DNA of 32,383 bases from Streptomyces carminius (GCF_002794255.1 NZ_PGGW01000023.1:1-32383), one strand, 5' to 3'; positions 17,971-27,064 are shown, numbered from the stretch's first letter. The notes: generated by a model not told the origin, from the sequence alone. A program made the numbers and translations.

Positions 17971-17993
17971 AACCCACCACGTGAGACACGCTC
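17971..17993 (-). repeat. Right terminal inverted repeat of the IS
   Basis: Read on the minus strand it begins GAGCGTGTCTCACGTGGTG and pairs with the left repeat with five mismatches in 23 bp. The transposase GTG start lies 22 bp inside it. Confidence 0.85.
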
Positions 17994-17996
17994 TTA

Positions 17997-18318
17997 GCCG
18001 GTGAGTCGTTAGCCAGGCGATTCCGTCCGGCCTCGTCCGTTCCGTTGTGGCGAGAATTCGACGTCTGCCGACGTCTGCCGGCGGCTTCGCCGGCCTTCGG
18101 GGGGCCTGCGCCGGTTCGGGAGTGGGGACCGGGTTCTCCGGACTCACCGGACATTCGCGGACTCCCGGAGAAACGGAACGGGACGCCATCTTTCCGTTCG
18201 CTGTCCGCGGTTCCCCGCGTCCTGGGACAGGGACCGCGCGGCAGCGGGAGAGGACGGCGCGAGGTGCGCGATGACGGCGTCCCTCCGGCGCGCGGCGCGC
18301 GCCGGAGGGACGGGGAGA
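17997..18318. other. Non-coding stretch between the IS and the AHBA operon
   Basis: 322 bp with no convincing gene. It holds an exact tandem 10-bp repeat (ACGTCTGCCG twice, 18061-18080) followed by a short GC hairpin (GCCGGCGGCTTCGCCGGC), and ends in the strong terminator at 18279-18311. Before the IS inserted it would have been contiguous with the region upstream of the SARP gene, so it may contain distal regulatory sequence for that gene. Confidence 0.5.
18279..18311 (-). terminator. Strong terminator hairpin after the AHBA synthase operon
   Basis: Perfect 15-bp stem GTCCCTCCGGCGCGC with a 3-nt GGC loop, starting 7 bp beyond the stop of the oxidoreductase-phosphatase gene. There is no U tract, as is usual in Streptomyces. 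It may also block read-through from the other side. Confidence 0.85.
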
Positions 18319-20079
18319 TCAGCCGAGGACGAACTCGGCCGGTGTGCAGAGCGGGATCAGGTCCAAGGGCTTGTGCAGCACCAGGTCCGGCCCGGCCGCG
18401 AGCAGCGCGGCCTCGTCCGTCTCGCCCCACAGGGCGGCGGCCGCGGCCACCCCCGCGTCCTTGGCGGCGGCCAGGTCCGTCACCGCGTCGCCGACCATGA
18501 CCGCCTCGTCGGGATCGACCTTCAGCAGGTCCAGTGCGCGCAGCACGATGTCCGGCGCCGGTTTGGCGCGGGGCACCTCGTCGGATCCGATGACGTGGTC
18601 GAACAGGTCCACGACACCCAGGCGCGTCAGGAGCGACCGGGCCCTCCAGCCGGCCTTGCCCGTCGCCACGGCGAGCCTGACGCCCTGGTGGCGCAGCAGG
18701 CCCAGGAGTTCCTCGATCCCGGAGAAGAGGGTGACCCGTTCGGCCAGCCGGGCGCTCTCCCGGACGAACGGACCCTCCATCTCCGGTGGAAGATCCATGA
18801 TCCGCATGATCTCGGGGAAGTAGCGTCCCAGGTGCCGGTTGTACTCCGCGAACGGCGGCTCACCGTCGCCGACCACCTCGCGGTAGGCCAGTGTGAACGC
18901 CTGCCGCATCACCTCGAAGCTGTCGACCAGGACGCCGTCGAGGTCGAAGACCACCGCCCGGAGGCGCCCGGCCCGGTGCGGCTGGGGCAGGACCGCCCGC
19001 ACCGGGTGGAGCGGCCTCGGCGCCGCCGACCGGTACAGCCTCTCGATGGCGTCGACGTTGTGGGCTGCCTCACCCACGGCCACGCCGCGGGTCCTGGGGT
19101 CGGCCAGCCGCCTCGGCAGGTCGTCGAGGAGCCGGTCGTACTCCACGCCGACCGGCTCGTTCGGGACCGGCACCACCGTCTCCCGGCCCCTGCGGGTCAG
19201 CGTCAGCACCGAGTGGTCCTGCCGGTTGGGGCTGAAACCGAAGGTGCAGGTCAGACTCAGTGTGCCGGTGCTGCCCTCGATCACGACCGCGGTGACGTCG
19301 TCCGGCCGGTGGGAGGCCCAGCTCGCGGTGATCGACACCGATGTGCCCTCCGGCGCGACGAGGAAGCCGCGGGCGGTGTCCTCCACGTCGCCGGAGGTGT
19401 TCGCCGCCTCGTCCTCGCGCCACCGGGCGCGGACGGAGCCGTCGTTGACGAAGTCGTCCGAGACCGAGCCGATCACCTGCCGGAACTTCGCGCTTCCCAG
19501 CAGCGGGCCCGCCACGTCCAGCAGATGCCAGCCCAGGTCCATCAGGGCACCGCCGCCGGAGAGCCGTCGGCTGGTGAACCAGCCGACCCCGCTCGGGATG
19601 CCCCGCGCCCGCACCCAGCGGAGGGAGATGTGCCGGATCCGGCCCACCGTACCGGCCGTCTCCAGCAGCGTGCGCACGTCGGTGCGGTACCGGGCCGCGC
19701 TGCCGGCCAGCAGCATCGCGGAACCGGTGAACTCGGCGGCGGCCAGCCGGTCGGCCTCGGCCGACGTCATGCACACGGGTTTCTCCACGAACGCCGATAT
19801 GCCGGCGCCGAGGACCGTCTCGGCCACCGCGGCGTGCAGGTGGTTGGGCACCGCGACGACGGCGAGGTCGATCTCGGCAGGGGAGAGCTCCTCGGCGGTG
19901 GCGAACTCCGGCAGCTCGCCACCGCTTGCGGCGGCACGCGCGGCCGGGTCCGGGTCCACTACGGCCGCGACGGTGAACGCCGGGTGCGCGGTCAACCGCG
20001 GCAGCCAGATCGAACGGGCGGCCCAGCCGGTACCGATGACCGCCACACGCAGTGGCCGCCCGGTGTCTTCGCCGGTCAT
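18319..20079 (-). CDS. RifL-RifM fusion: oxidoreductase plus HAD phosphatase
   Basis: A single 586-residue open frame joins two enzymes that are separate genes in the rifamycin cluster. Residues 1-350 are a Gfo/Idh/MocA NAD(P) oxidoreductase: nucleotide site VIGTGWAA (16-21), EKPVCMT (Glu99-Lys100-Pro101) and GGALMDLGWHLLD. Residues 372-586 are a HAD phosphatase: VVFDLDGVLVDS with nucleophile Asp379 and Asp381, AVATGK, AKPAPDIVL and VMVGDAVTDLAAAKDAG. A Pro/Arg-rich linker of about 20 residues joins them. In rifamycin RifL works with RifK on the UDP-3-keto-glucose to kanosamine steps, and RifM is the phosphatase of that route. Joining them would place both activities next to AHBA synthase, whose stop overlaps this ATG by 4 nt. 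No frameshift or internal stop is seen. Whether other ansamycin clusters share the fusion needs a search. Confidence 0.92.
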   Translation of the reverse strand: MTGEDTGRPLRVAVIGTGWAARSIWLPRLTAHPAFTVAAVVDPDPAARAAASGGELPEFATAEELSPAEIDLAVVAVPNHLHAAVAETVLGAGISAFVEKPVCMTSAEADRLAAAEFTGSAMLLAGSAARYRTDVRTLLETAGTVGRIRHISLRWVRARGIPSGVGWFTSRRLSGGGALMDLGWHLLDVAGPLLGSAKFRQVIGSVSDDFVNDGSVRARWREDEAANTSGDVEDTARGFLVAPEGTSVSITASWASHRPDDVTAVVIEGSTGTLSLTCTFGFSPNRQDHSVLTLTRRGRETVVPVPNEPVGVEYDRLLDDLPRRLADPRTRGVAVGEAAHNVDAIERLYRSAAPRPLHPVRAVLPQPHRAGRLRAVVFDLDGVLVDSFEVMRQAFTLAYREVVGDGEPPFAEYNRHLGRYFPEIMRIMDLPPEMEGPFVRESARLAERVTLFSGIEELLGLLRHQGVRLAVATGKAGWRARSLLTRLGVVDLFDHVIGSDEVPRAKPAPDIVLRALDLLKVDPDEAVMVGDAVTDLAAAKDAGVAAAAALWGETDEAALLAAGPDLVLHKPLDLIPLCTPAEFVLG

Positions 20080-21239
20080 GCCGTGGCCAGGGTGTCGGCG
20101 ACGATGTCCGCGATCCGGTGCATCTGTTCCTCGGTGCCCAGGAGCGTGCGGTGGTGCAGCCAGATGGTGTCCGTGTAGATGGCCTCAGTGGCGGGGCACC
20201 GGGCGGCCAGTTCGTCCACTGACAGGTCGGGGGCGCCGATCTCCCAGAAGCCGGGGCAGCGGTAGATCGCGCGGAACGCGGCGAACGCGGGCAGGCCCCG
20301 CTCGATCAGCGCGTCGACCAGCACGTTGCGGTGCTCCTCGGTGATCCCGGGAACGCGGAACATCATCATGTAGTGCGGGTCGCGGTCACACCGCTCGTCA
20401 CGGCTCTGCGCCACCACGCCGTCGATCTCGTTCAGCAGGCGCGACAGCAGCGGCGCCCGCTCCTCGCGCAGGGTGATCTGCCCGTCCAGGCGGCCGAGCT
20501 GAGCCCGTAGCACCGCGGCCGAGAACTCGTTCATCCGGAAGTTCGACCCCGCGGTGCTGTGGAAGTAGCCGCGGTCGGTGCGCGGCCGTCCGCAGCTGTG
20601 GCGCAGAAAGGCGTCCTCGTACTGCTCCCTGTCGGGGAACAGGACGGCGCCGCCCTCGCCGGCCGTCATCAGCTTGCCGTTCTGGAAGCTGAACGCGGCG
20701 ACCGAGTCGAACTCGCCGACCCTCCGGCCCTGCCAGCGGGCGCCGTGCGCGTGGGCGGCGTCCTGGACCAGCGGCACCCCGCTGTCGGCGGACAGTTTCT
20801 CCAGCGCGTCCATGTCGGCGAAGTGCCCGGCCATGTGCACCGGCATGATGGCGGCGGTCTTCGGGCCGATCGCGCGCTCGGCGGCGGCCGGGTCGATGCA
20901 GAAGGTCCCCGGGTCGATGTCGACCGGGACCGCGGCCGCCCCGAGCCGCTGCGCCGCCTGCGACGACGAGATGAAGGTGAACGCCGGCACGATCACCTCG
21001 GAGCCCGGGCCGACCCCCAGGACCTGGAGGGCGAGCTCGAGGGCGTGTGTGCCGTTGGTCACCGCCAGTGCGTGCTCCGAGCCGTGGTACTCCGCGAACT
21101 CGTTCTCGAACTCGGTGACTTCGTTGCCTCCCATCCGCCACCACTGGCCCTGTTCCAGGGCGCGGACAAGACCGACGCGCTCGGCGTCGTCGAACTGCGG
21201 CCAGGCCGGGAATTCCGGAACCTCTCGGGAAACGCTCAC
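20076..21239 (-). CDS. rifK: AHBA synthase (RifK)
   Basis: 387-residue PLP enzyme of the DegT/DnrJ/EryC1 fold, with the family-diagnostic stretches EFPAWPQFDDAERVGLVRAL, GQWWRMGG, VTNGTHALELALQVLGVGPG, QDAAHAHGARWQGRRVGE and FSFQNGKLMTAGEGGA. Lys189 by my count is the PLP Schiff-base lysine (Lys188 in RifK). It aromatises aminodehydroshikimate to AHBA and, with RifL, also serves as the transaminase for UDP-kanosamine formation. AHBA synthase is the accepted marker of ansamycin and mitomycin clusters. I chose the GTG giving the normal length (VSVSREVPEFPAW), with AAGGA 8 nt upstream; the open frame extends far further upstream but not in homologous sequence. It is first in a two-gene unit with the RifL-RifM fusion. 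Confidence 0.97.
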   Translation of the reverse strand: MSVSREVPEFPAWPQFDDAERVGLVRALEQGQWWRMGGNEVTEFENEFAEYHGSEHALAVTNGTHALELALQVLGVGPGSEVIVPAFTFISSSQAAQRLGAAAVPVDIDPGTFCIDPAAAERAIGPKTAAIMPVHMAGHFADMDALEKLSADSGVPLVQDAAHAHGARWQGRRVGEFDSVAAFSFQNGKLMTAGEGGAVLFPDREQYEDAFLRHSCGRPRTDRGYFHSTAGSNFRMNEFSAAVLRAQLGRLDGQITLREERAPLLSRLLNEIDGVVAQSRDERCDRDPHYMMMFRVPGITEEHRNVLVDALIERGLPAFAAFRAIYRCPGFWEIGAPDLSVDELAARCPATEAIYTDTIWLHHRTLLGTEEQMHRIADIVADTLATA

Positions 21240-21328
21240 GGTCCCTATCCTTCTACTCGCTGGAAACGCTTCTGGGTAGACGGGATTTCGCTCGGAAAGT
21301 CGCGGGGGTGTCGACCGCGCGTATTCCG

Positions 21329-21375
21329 AAGCTACCCGAGTGAAAGTCCGCGGCCCACCCCCTATGTCCCCCCTG
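21329..21375 (-). promoter_or_regulatory. Candidate AHBA synthase promoter with tandem (C/T)AGGGG repeats
   Basis: On the minus strand CAGGGG (21375-21370) and TAGGGG (21364-21359) stand 11 bp apart. Exactly 24 nt after TAGGGG is TAGCTT (21334-21329), a good -10 for this GC content, which would give a leader of about 80 nt. It lies in the 222-bp divergent gap between AHBA synthase and rifJ; I see no matching repeat facing rifJ. Confidence 0.55.
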
Positions 21376-21461
21376 TGTCGATCCCGGATTTCCACAGTTT
21401 CGGTGCCGGTATATCTCCTGCTAGGAATGCGGTGGACGATGTCGATTGAAAAGGTGGCGTG

Positions 21462-21893
21462 ATGAGCCGGCTGCTCCTGATCAACGGTCCCAATCTCGGC
21501 ATTCTGGGACGCCGCGAGCCCGAGATCTACGGGACCGACACACTGGCGGACATCGAGAAGGCCGTGTCCGAGGAGGTCGCGGACCGAGGGTGGACCGTGA
21601 CCGCGGTCCAGGACGATTCGGAGGGCGCACTCGTCCGCGCGGTCAACCACAATCCCGACACCGTGGGCGCCATCGTCAATCCGGGTGCGCTCATGATGGC
21701 GGGCTGGAGCCTGCGCGACGCGCTCGCCGCCTACCCGAGTCCCTGGATCGAGGTGCACATCTCCAACGTCTGGGCCCGGGAGCGGTTCCGGCACGAGTCG
21801 GTTCTCGCGCCCCTCGCCGGGGGAGTCGTGGTCGGGCTGGGGTCGTACGGCTACCGGTTGGCGGCGAAGGCGTTGCTGCACCTGGTCCGGTGA
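21462..21893 (+). CDS. rifJ: Aminodehydroquinate dehydratase, type II (RifJ)
   Basis: 143-residue type II dehydroquinase homologue. It has LLLINGPNLGILGRREPEIYG (start split: LLLINGPNL, then LGRREPEIYG with the catalytic tyrosine), NPGALMMAGWSLRDAL, WIEVHISNVWARERFRHES and GLGSYGYRLA. The family dehydrates 3-dehydroquinate; in AHBA clusters RifJ acts on aminodehydroquinate to give aminodehydroshikimate, the substrate of AHBA synthase. Loop residues differ from housekeeping AroQ (QDDSEG and MMAGW where SNHEG and HTS are usual), as expected for the amino analogue. The ATG has AAGGTGG 4 nt upstream. It is divergent from the AHBA synthase gene and ends at a strong shared terminator. Confidence 0.93.
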   Translation: MSRLLLINGPNLGILGRREPEIYGTDTLADIEKAVSEEVADRGWTVTAVQDDSEGALVRAVNHNPDTVGAIVNPGALMMAGWSLRDALAAYPSPWIEVHISNVWARERFRHESVLAPLAGGVVVGLGSYGYRLAAKALLHLVR

Positions 21894-21913
21894 CCCGCGG
21901 CGGTACGGCGGGA

Positions 21914-21952
21914 CGGCGGGGTGCCGGAGCAGACCGCTCCGGCACCCCGCCG
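21914..21952. terminator. Bidirectional terminator between rifJ and rifG
   Basis: Perfect 17-bp stem CGGCGGGGTGCCGGAGC with a 5-nt loop AGACC. It separates the convergent rifJ (plus) and rifG (minus) genes and should serve both. Confidence 0.88.
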
Positions 21953-21966
21953 ACGCGTTCCCGGGG

Positions 21967-23004
21967 TCAGGCGCTCGGCATGGCCGCCAGACAGTCCTTC
22001 ACCACGTGCTCGGGAATCTCACGCACCAGCTCGGCTCCGTCCGGCCCGTCCAGGACGAAGGCCAGGTCCCCGTTCGCCTTTTTGTCCAGTCGCATCAGAC
22101 GGATCAGCGTGTCGATGTCCGCACCGGAGGGCAGCCGCCAGGGCAGCCGGTAATGCCGGACGACGTCGAGGTGCTCGTCGACCCGGCTCTGGTCGATGCG
22201 GTCCAGCGCACCGGCGAGCCTGCCGGCGAACACCGTGCCGATCGCCACCGCCTCGCCGTGCCGGAGGCCGAAGCCCGTCTCCAGTTCCAGTGCGTGCCCC
22301 AGGGTGTGGCCGTAGTTCAGCAGGTGCCGGAGACCGGAGTCGCGCTCGTCGGCCGAGACGATCTCCGCCTTCCGCCGCACGCTCCCGGTGATCTGCTCGA
22401 CTGTGGGGAGGTCGCGCAGGTCACCGGCGCCGATGAAGTGGCAGCGTGCGATCTCGCCGTAGCCGTTGAGCCACTCGCGCTCGGGCAGCGTCTGGAGGTA
22501 GTCGGTGTCGCACAGCACGGCCCTGGGCTGCCAGTACGCGCCGACCAGGTTCTTGCCCTCGGGCAGGTTGACGGCGGTCTTCCCCCCGGTGCTGGCGTCC
22601 ACCTGGGCGAGCAGCGTCGTCGGCAGGTGGACCACGGGTATCCCCCGGTGGTAGAGGGCGGCGGCCAGCCCGACGGTGTCGGTGGTGGTGCCCCCGCCGC
22701 AGGAGACCACCACGTCGCCCCGGCTCAGTCCGGCGTCGGCGAACCGGCGGCACAGCTCACCGACGGTGGCCAGCGTCTTGGCCCGCTCCCCGTCCTGTAC
22801 CTCGATCACCCGGTGGGAGATCCCCGGGGAGGGGACCCACTCGGCGGGACGGGCGGCGACGACCACGGCGCGTTCCGCTCCGAGGCCGGCCACCACCTCG
22901 GCCAGCCTGTGCCGGACGCCGGTGCCGATGAGGACGTCATAGGACCGCTCCCCGAGGTCCACCCGGACCCGGCCGGTCTCCCGCTCCCCGCCGCGGGCGC
23001 TCAC
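21967..23004 (-). CDS. rifG: Aminodehydroquinate synthase (RifG)
   Basis: 345-residue AroB-family protein. Conserved segments are VVSCGGGTTTDTVGLAAALY (NAD/glycine-rich), LPTTLLAQVDASTGGKTAVN, LRHLLNYGHTLGHALE (metal-binding histidines) and LRHGEAVAIG. It cyclises aminoDAHP to aminodehydroquinate in the aminoshikimate route. Some positions differ from housekeeping AroB, for example GEIARCHFIG where AroB has a GxAEVIKyg motif, as in other RifG-type enzymes. The GTG start overlaps the upstream unrecognised gene by 4 nt (GTGA), so the two are coupled. It ends 15 bp from the shared terminator. Confidence 0.93.
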   Translation of the reverse strand: MSARGGERETGRVRVDLGERSYDVLIGTGVRHRLAEVVAGLGAERAVVVAARPAEWVPSPGISHRVIEVQDGERAKTLATVGELCRRFADAGLSRGDVVVSCGGGTTTDTVGLAAALYHRGIPVVHLPTTLLAQVDASTGGKTAVNLPEGKNLVGAYWQPRAVLCDTDYLQTLPEREWLNGYGEIARCHFIGAGDLRDLPTVEQITGSVRRKAEIVSADERDSGLRHLLNYGHTLGHALELETGFGLRHGEAVAIGTVFAGRLAGALDRIDQSRVDEHLDVVRHYRLPWRLPSGADIDTLIRLMRLDKKANGDLAFVLDGPDGAELVREIPEHVVKDCLAAMPSA

Positions 23005-23786
23005 GCGTGCCCGCCGGAGGCTGCGACCGGGACGGGGGAGGCGGTCCGCTCGGCCAGCTCGCTCCGCAGGGCGAGTGCCGCCGCCGCGCCCTGGGCGGGT
23101 GGGACCCCGAGCCGGCCGTGCGTGGCTCCGGCCTGATGGAAGATGAGGTAGGGCTCCGGCAGGCCGTTCCCCGGCCGCTGGTGGCGGATGGCCCGCCGGG
23201 TGCGGTCCAGGTATCTCAGGCGGGCCTTCGACGGAGCGTGCGGCACCGCGGCCCTTCGCATGTCCGTCTCGGCCGCCAGCTTCTCCCGCTCCCACGGTGA
23301 GAGCCCGGCCGACCAGCTCTGCCAGCACTGGAAGAGGAACCCCGGCCTGGCGGCCTCCGGGAGCAGTTCGACGATGCCGCGCAGATGGGAGGTTCCCAGG
23401 TCGAACGCCTTCTTTGGCCCCGGTTCGCCGCCCGGCGGCACCGAGAGGGCGAACTCGGTGGAGACCGCGGCCAGTTCGTCCCGCACATCCCGCCCGCTCT
23501 CGTGCGGATGGTGGACCGGACGCGGGACGTCCTGCTCGACGACGGGCCGCCAGGGGGACTCGGGCTCCGAGCGCAGCAGGTCCGCGGCCGCGCGGCGCAC
23601 CTCGGGCGTGGAGTCGAGCCACAACTCCACCGACGGGCCCGTGGCGTCGTCCTCCCGGGAGAAGAAGCAGCAGGCCGCGGAGTCGGCCGACCGGACGTAC
23701 CGCGCCAGGCGCGGCAGCACGGAGGGCGGGGGCAGGGGTCCGCCTGCGGTTCCGTACAGGCGGACGAGAAGCCATCGATGTGCCAA
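23001..23786 (-). CDS. Unrecognised 261-residue protein coupled to rifG
   Basis: I do not recognise this with confidence. The TTG start is supported by GAGGTGG 6 nt upstream. The sequence opens HRWLLVRLYGTAGG and has ACCFFSREDD, VELWLDSTPEVRRAAADLL, DELAAVSTEFAL, FLFQCWQSWSAGLSPWEREK and a basic stretch LRYLDRTRRAIRHQR. The opening pattern (a WLLVRLY strand, then an FFSRE-DD..GPSVELWL strand, then a helical part) loosely recalls the C-terminal domain of lantibiotic dehydratases and thiopeptide-type pyridine synthases, but there is no precursor peptide or dehydratase nearby and the match is weak. No signal peptide or membrane helix is seen. It heads a unit with aminodehydroquinate synthase, so a role in aminoshikimate supply or modification is the simplest guess. 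It is divergent from rifH. Confidence 0.8.
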   Translation of the reverse strand: MAHRWLLVRLYGTAGGPLPPPSVLPRLARYVRSADSAACCFFSREDDATGPSVELWLDSTPEVRRAAADLLRSEPESPWRPVVEQDVPRPVHHPHESGRDVRDELAAVSTEFALSVPPGGEPGPKKAFDLGTSHLRGIVELLPEAARPGFLFQCWQSWSAGLSPWEREKLAAETDMRRAAVPHAPSKARLRYLDRTRRAIRHQRPGNGLPEPYLIFHQAGATHGRLGVPPAQGAAAALALRSELAERTASPVPVAASGGHA

Positions 23787-23871
23787 AGCGTTCCACCTCG
23801 ATCATCGCTGGGGCGGTCCTCAATCGTCGCCGATCGTAGTGATCGCCGCTTCCGGCGTGCAATTGGCATGA

Positions 23872-25176
<1,305 letters not shown>

Positions 25177-25184
25177 ATGTGAAA

Positions 25185-25200
25185 GGCACATCGATGTGCC
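25185..25200. promoter_or_regulatory. Perfect 16-bp palindrome upstream of the MFS gene
   Basis: GGCACATCGATGTGCC, perfectly self-complementary, lies 9 bp after the rifH stop and 92 bp before the MFS start. Further short inverted matches flank it (GTGAAAGG on one side, CCTTTCAC further on). It could be an operator for an exporter regulator, or a weak terminator/attenuator. No TetR-type gene is next to it. Confidence 0.5.
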
Positions 25201-25292
25201 CGTGTCACAGCAAAGTGCCTTCTTCCGCTCCCTTTCACGGGAACGCATCATGTCTGCTGTAACAAACGGTGCACTATTGGAGGCGACCGGAA

Positions 25293-26765
25293 ATGGGCCA
25301 GCCCGCCCTGAAAAACACCAAGTCATCGTGGCTGACGATCAGTGTGCTGTGTCTCGGCCAGATGATGATCGTGATCGACCAGAACATCGTCAACGTGGCA
25401 CTGCCGACGGTCCAACGCGGCCTTGGTTTCTCCTCCGAGAACCTCGTCTGGGTCGTCAACGCGTACGTCATCCCGTTCGGTGGCCTGCTGATGCTGGCGG
25501 GACGACTCGGTGACCTGATCGGCCGGAAGATCGTATTCCTCACCGGTGTCGCGCTGTTCAGCGTCTCCTCCCTGCTGTGCGGCTTCGCCACCACCGAGGC
25601 GATGCTGATTCTGTTCCGGTTCATCCAGGGCGTCGGAGGCGCGATCGCGTCCGCCTGCATCCTCGGTATGGTCGCGACCATGTTCTCCGAGCCGCGCAAG
25701 CAGGCTCAGGCGATCGGTGCCTACAGCTTCGCGTCCGCGGGCGGCGGAGCGGTCGGGCCGTTGCTCGGCGGTGTGCTCACCGACATGCTGAGCTGGAACT
25801 GGATCTTCTTCATCAACGCCCCGATCGGCGCCGTTCTCATCCTGGTCGGTCTGGGCAGGATCGAGAGGGACCCGGGGCAGGGACTGAACAAGGGCACCGA
25901 CTTCATGGGCGCGGTACTGATCACGGCCGGCATGATGCTTCTCGTCTACACGATCGTCGACGCGGAGCGGGCCGGCTGGGGTTCGGTCCGGACGCTGCTC
26001 CTCGGCCTGCTGTCCATCGCGCTGCTCGTCGGTTTCGTCGTCCGCCAGGCCACCGCGGCACAGCCCCTGCTGCCGCTGAAGATCTTCCGCTCCCGGAGCC
26101 TGACAGCGGCGAACATCGTGCAGTTCATGATGATCGCGGGCATGTTCGGCCTGCTCTTCTTCGGCACGCTCTACCTGCAGCGCGTACTCGGGTACAGCCC
26201 GTTGGAGGCGGGTCTGGCGTTCGTGCCCATCGCGGTGGTGATCGCGACGGTCTCCCTCGGCTTCTCGGCCCGGCTGATCACCAGGTTCGGCCAGCGTCCG
26301 ATGCTGTTCCTGGGCCTCGCCCTGATCATCGCGGCTTTCGTGATGCTCTCGTTCATCCGCGTCGAGGGTGTGTACGTGGTGGACTTCATGCCCGCGAGCG
26401 TCGTCATGGGCCTGGGCTTCGGACTGGCCGCGCCGGCCATGATGGGGCTCGGGATGTCCTCCGTCACGCCCGCCGAGTCGGGCACCGCCTCCGGGCTGTT
26501 CAACACCACGCAGCAGATCGGCGGCGCGATCGGGCTCGCCGTGCTGAGCGCGGTCGTCACCGCGCGGACGAGCGACCTCACGGCCGCGGGCAAGAGCGAG
26601 GCGGCATCGCTGGTGGGTGCCTACCAGTCGGCGTTCCTGCTCGGTGCCGGATTCGTGCTGCTGGCCCTGATCATCGGAGTCGCGATGCTGAGGAAGCCGG
26701 AGGCGGGGGCGCAGCCGCAGGCGAGCGAGCCGGTGGAGCCCCGGGAGAACCTCGTGACCCCCTGA
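25293..26765 (+). CDS. MFS drug-efflux transporter (EmrB/QacA, RifP-like)
   Basis: 490 residues with about 14 hydrophobic helices. It has the DHA2 motifs: DQNIVNVALPTVQRGLGFS in helix 1, WVVNAYVIPFGGLLMLAGRLGD (split: WVVNAYVIPFGGLL, then LAGRLGDLIGRK, the motif A loop), RFIQGVGGAIA, and motif C-like GAVGPLLGGVLTD. It probably exports the ansamycin for self-protection, as RifP is thought to do; the substrate is inferred from context. The chosen ATG has GGAGG 9 nt upstream. It is downstream of rifH and preceded by the palindrome at 25185-25200. The C-terminus is a Pro/Glu-rich cytoplasmic tail. Confidence 0.94.
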   Translation: MGQPALKNTKSSWLTISVLCLGQMMIVIDQNIVNVALPTVQRGLGFSSENLVWVVNAYVIPFGGLLMLAGRLGDLIGRKIVFLTGVALFSVSSLLCGFATTEAMLILFRFIQGVGGAIASACILGMVATMFSEPRKQAQAIGAYSFASAGGGAVGPLLGGVLTDMLSWNWIFFINAPIGAVLILVGLGRIERDPGQGLNKGTDFMGAVLITAGMMLLVYTIVDAERAGWGSVRTLLLGLLSIALLVGFVVRQATAAQPLLPLKIFRSRSLTAANIVQFMMIAGMFGLLFFGTLYLQRVLGYSPLEAGLAFVPIAVVIATVSLGFSARLITRFGQRPMLFLGLALIIAAFVMLSFIRVEGVYVVDFMPASVVMGLGFGLAAPAMMGLGMSSVTPAESGTASGLFNTTQQIGGAIGLAVLSAVVTARTSDLTAAGKSEAASLVGAYQSAFLLGAGFVLLALIIGVAMLRKPEAGAQPQASEPVEPRENLVTP

Positions 26766-26990
26766 GCCGCTCCGGCAGGGACACGTCCGCCGCGGTGGCG
26801 GACCGGTCGCACACGGCGGAGGCCGGGCCCGTGCCCGGTCTCCGCGCTTCTGCGCGCCCGGCGGCGTCCGTCCGGTCGGCGCCGTCCGGGTCGTGTCCCC
26901 GGCAGGCGATTCCGTGCCGTGCGGGCCCGCGGAGGGACGCGAGGAGGAGACACCGAGGGACGAGGGCACCGACTCCCCCTCGCAAGCGGC
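26766..26990. other. Non-coding spacer after the MFS gene
   Basis: No gene seen. It holds a short hairpin near the MFS stop (GTCCGCC-GCGGT-GGCGGAC) that could assist termination. The spacer leads into two stronger hairpins before the convergent thioesterase gene. Confidence 0.5.
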
Positions 26991-27025
26991 AGGTGCCCCG
27001 GGCGTTCACGCCGCCCGGGGCACCT
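26991..27025. terminator. Terminator hairpin between MFS and thioesterase genes
   Basis: Perfect 14-bp stem AGGTGCCCCGGGCG with a 7-nt loop TTCACGC, between convergent genes, so it can act in both directions. Confidence 0.83.
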
Positions 27026-27045
27026 CGCAGGAACAGGCCGTGGAA

Positions 27046-27064
27046 CCCCCGCTTCCGGCGGGGG
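27046..27064 (-). terminator. Second hairpin abutting the thioesterase stop
   Basis: CCCCCGC-TTCCG-GCGGGGG, a 7-bp stem that begins directly after the thioesterase stop codon. Together with the larger hairpin 20 bp on, it forms a double terminator. Confidence 0.65.

Larger units (their letters stand above)
17122..17993 (-). mobile_element. IS5-type insertion sequence, 872 bp, with 3-bp TTA duplication
   Basis: The element is bounded by 23-bp imperfect terminal inverted repeats (18 of 23 identical) and flanked on both sides by TTA (17119-17121 and 17994-17996), consistent with a TNA-type target duplication of the IS5/IS427 group. It carries one transposase gene in two overlapping frames, now broken by a stop codon. 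It sits between the SARP gene and the 3' end of the AHBA synthase operon. The intact ends and duplication argue for fairly recent insertion. Confidence 0.88.

Noticed and set aside
18045..18274. Small plus-strand frames downstream of the IS
   Set aside because: No RBS, no conserved features and repeat-rich sequence; treated as non-coding.
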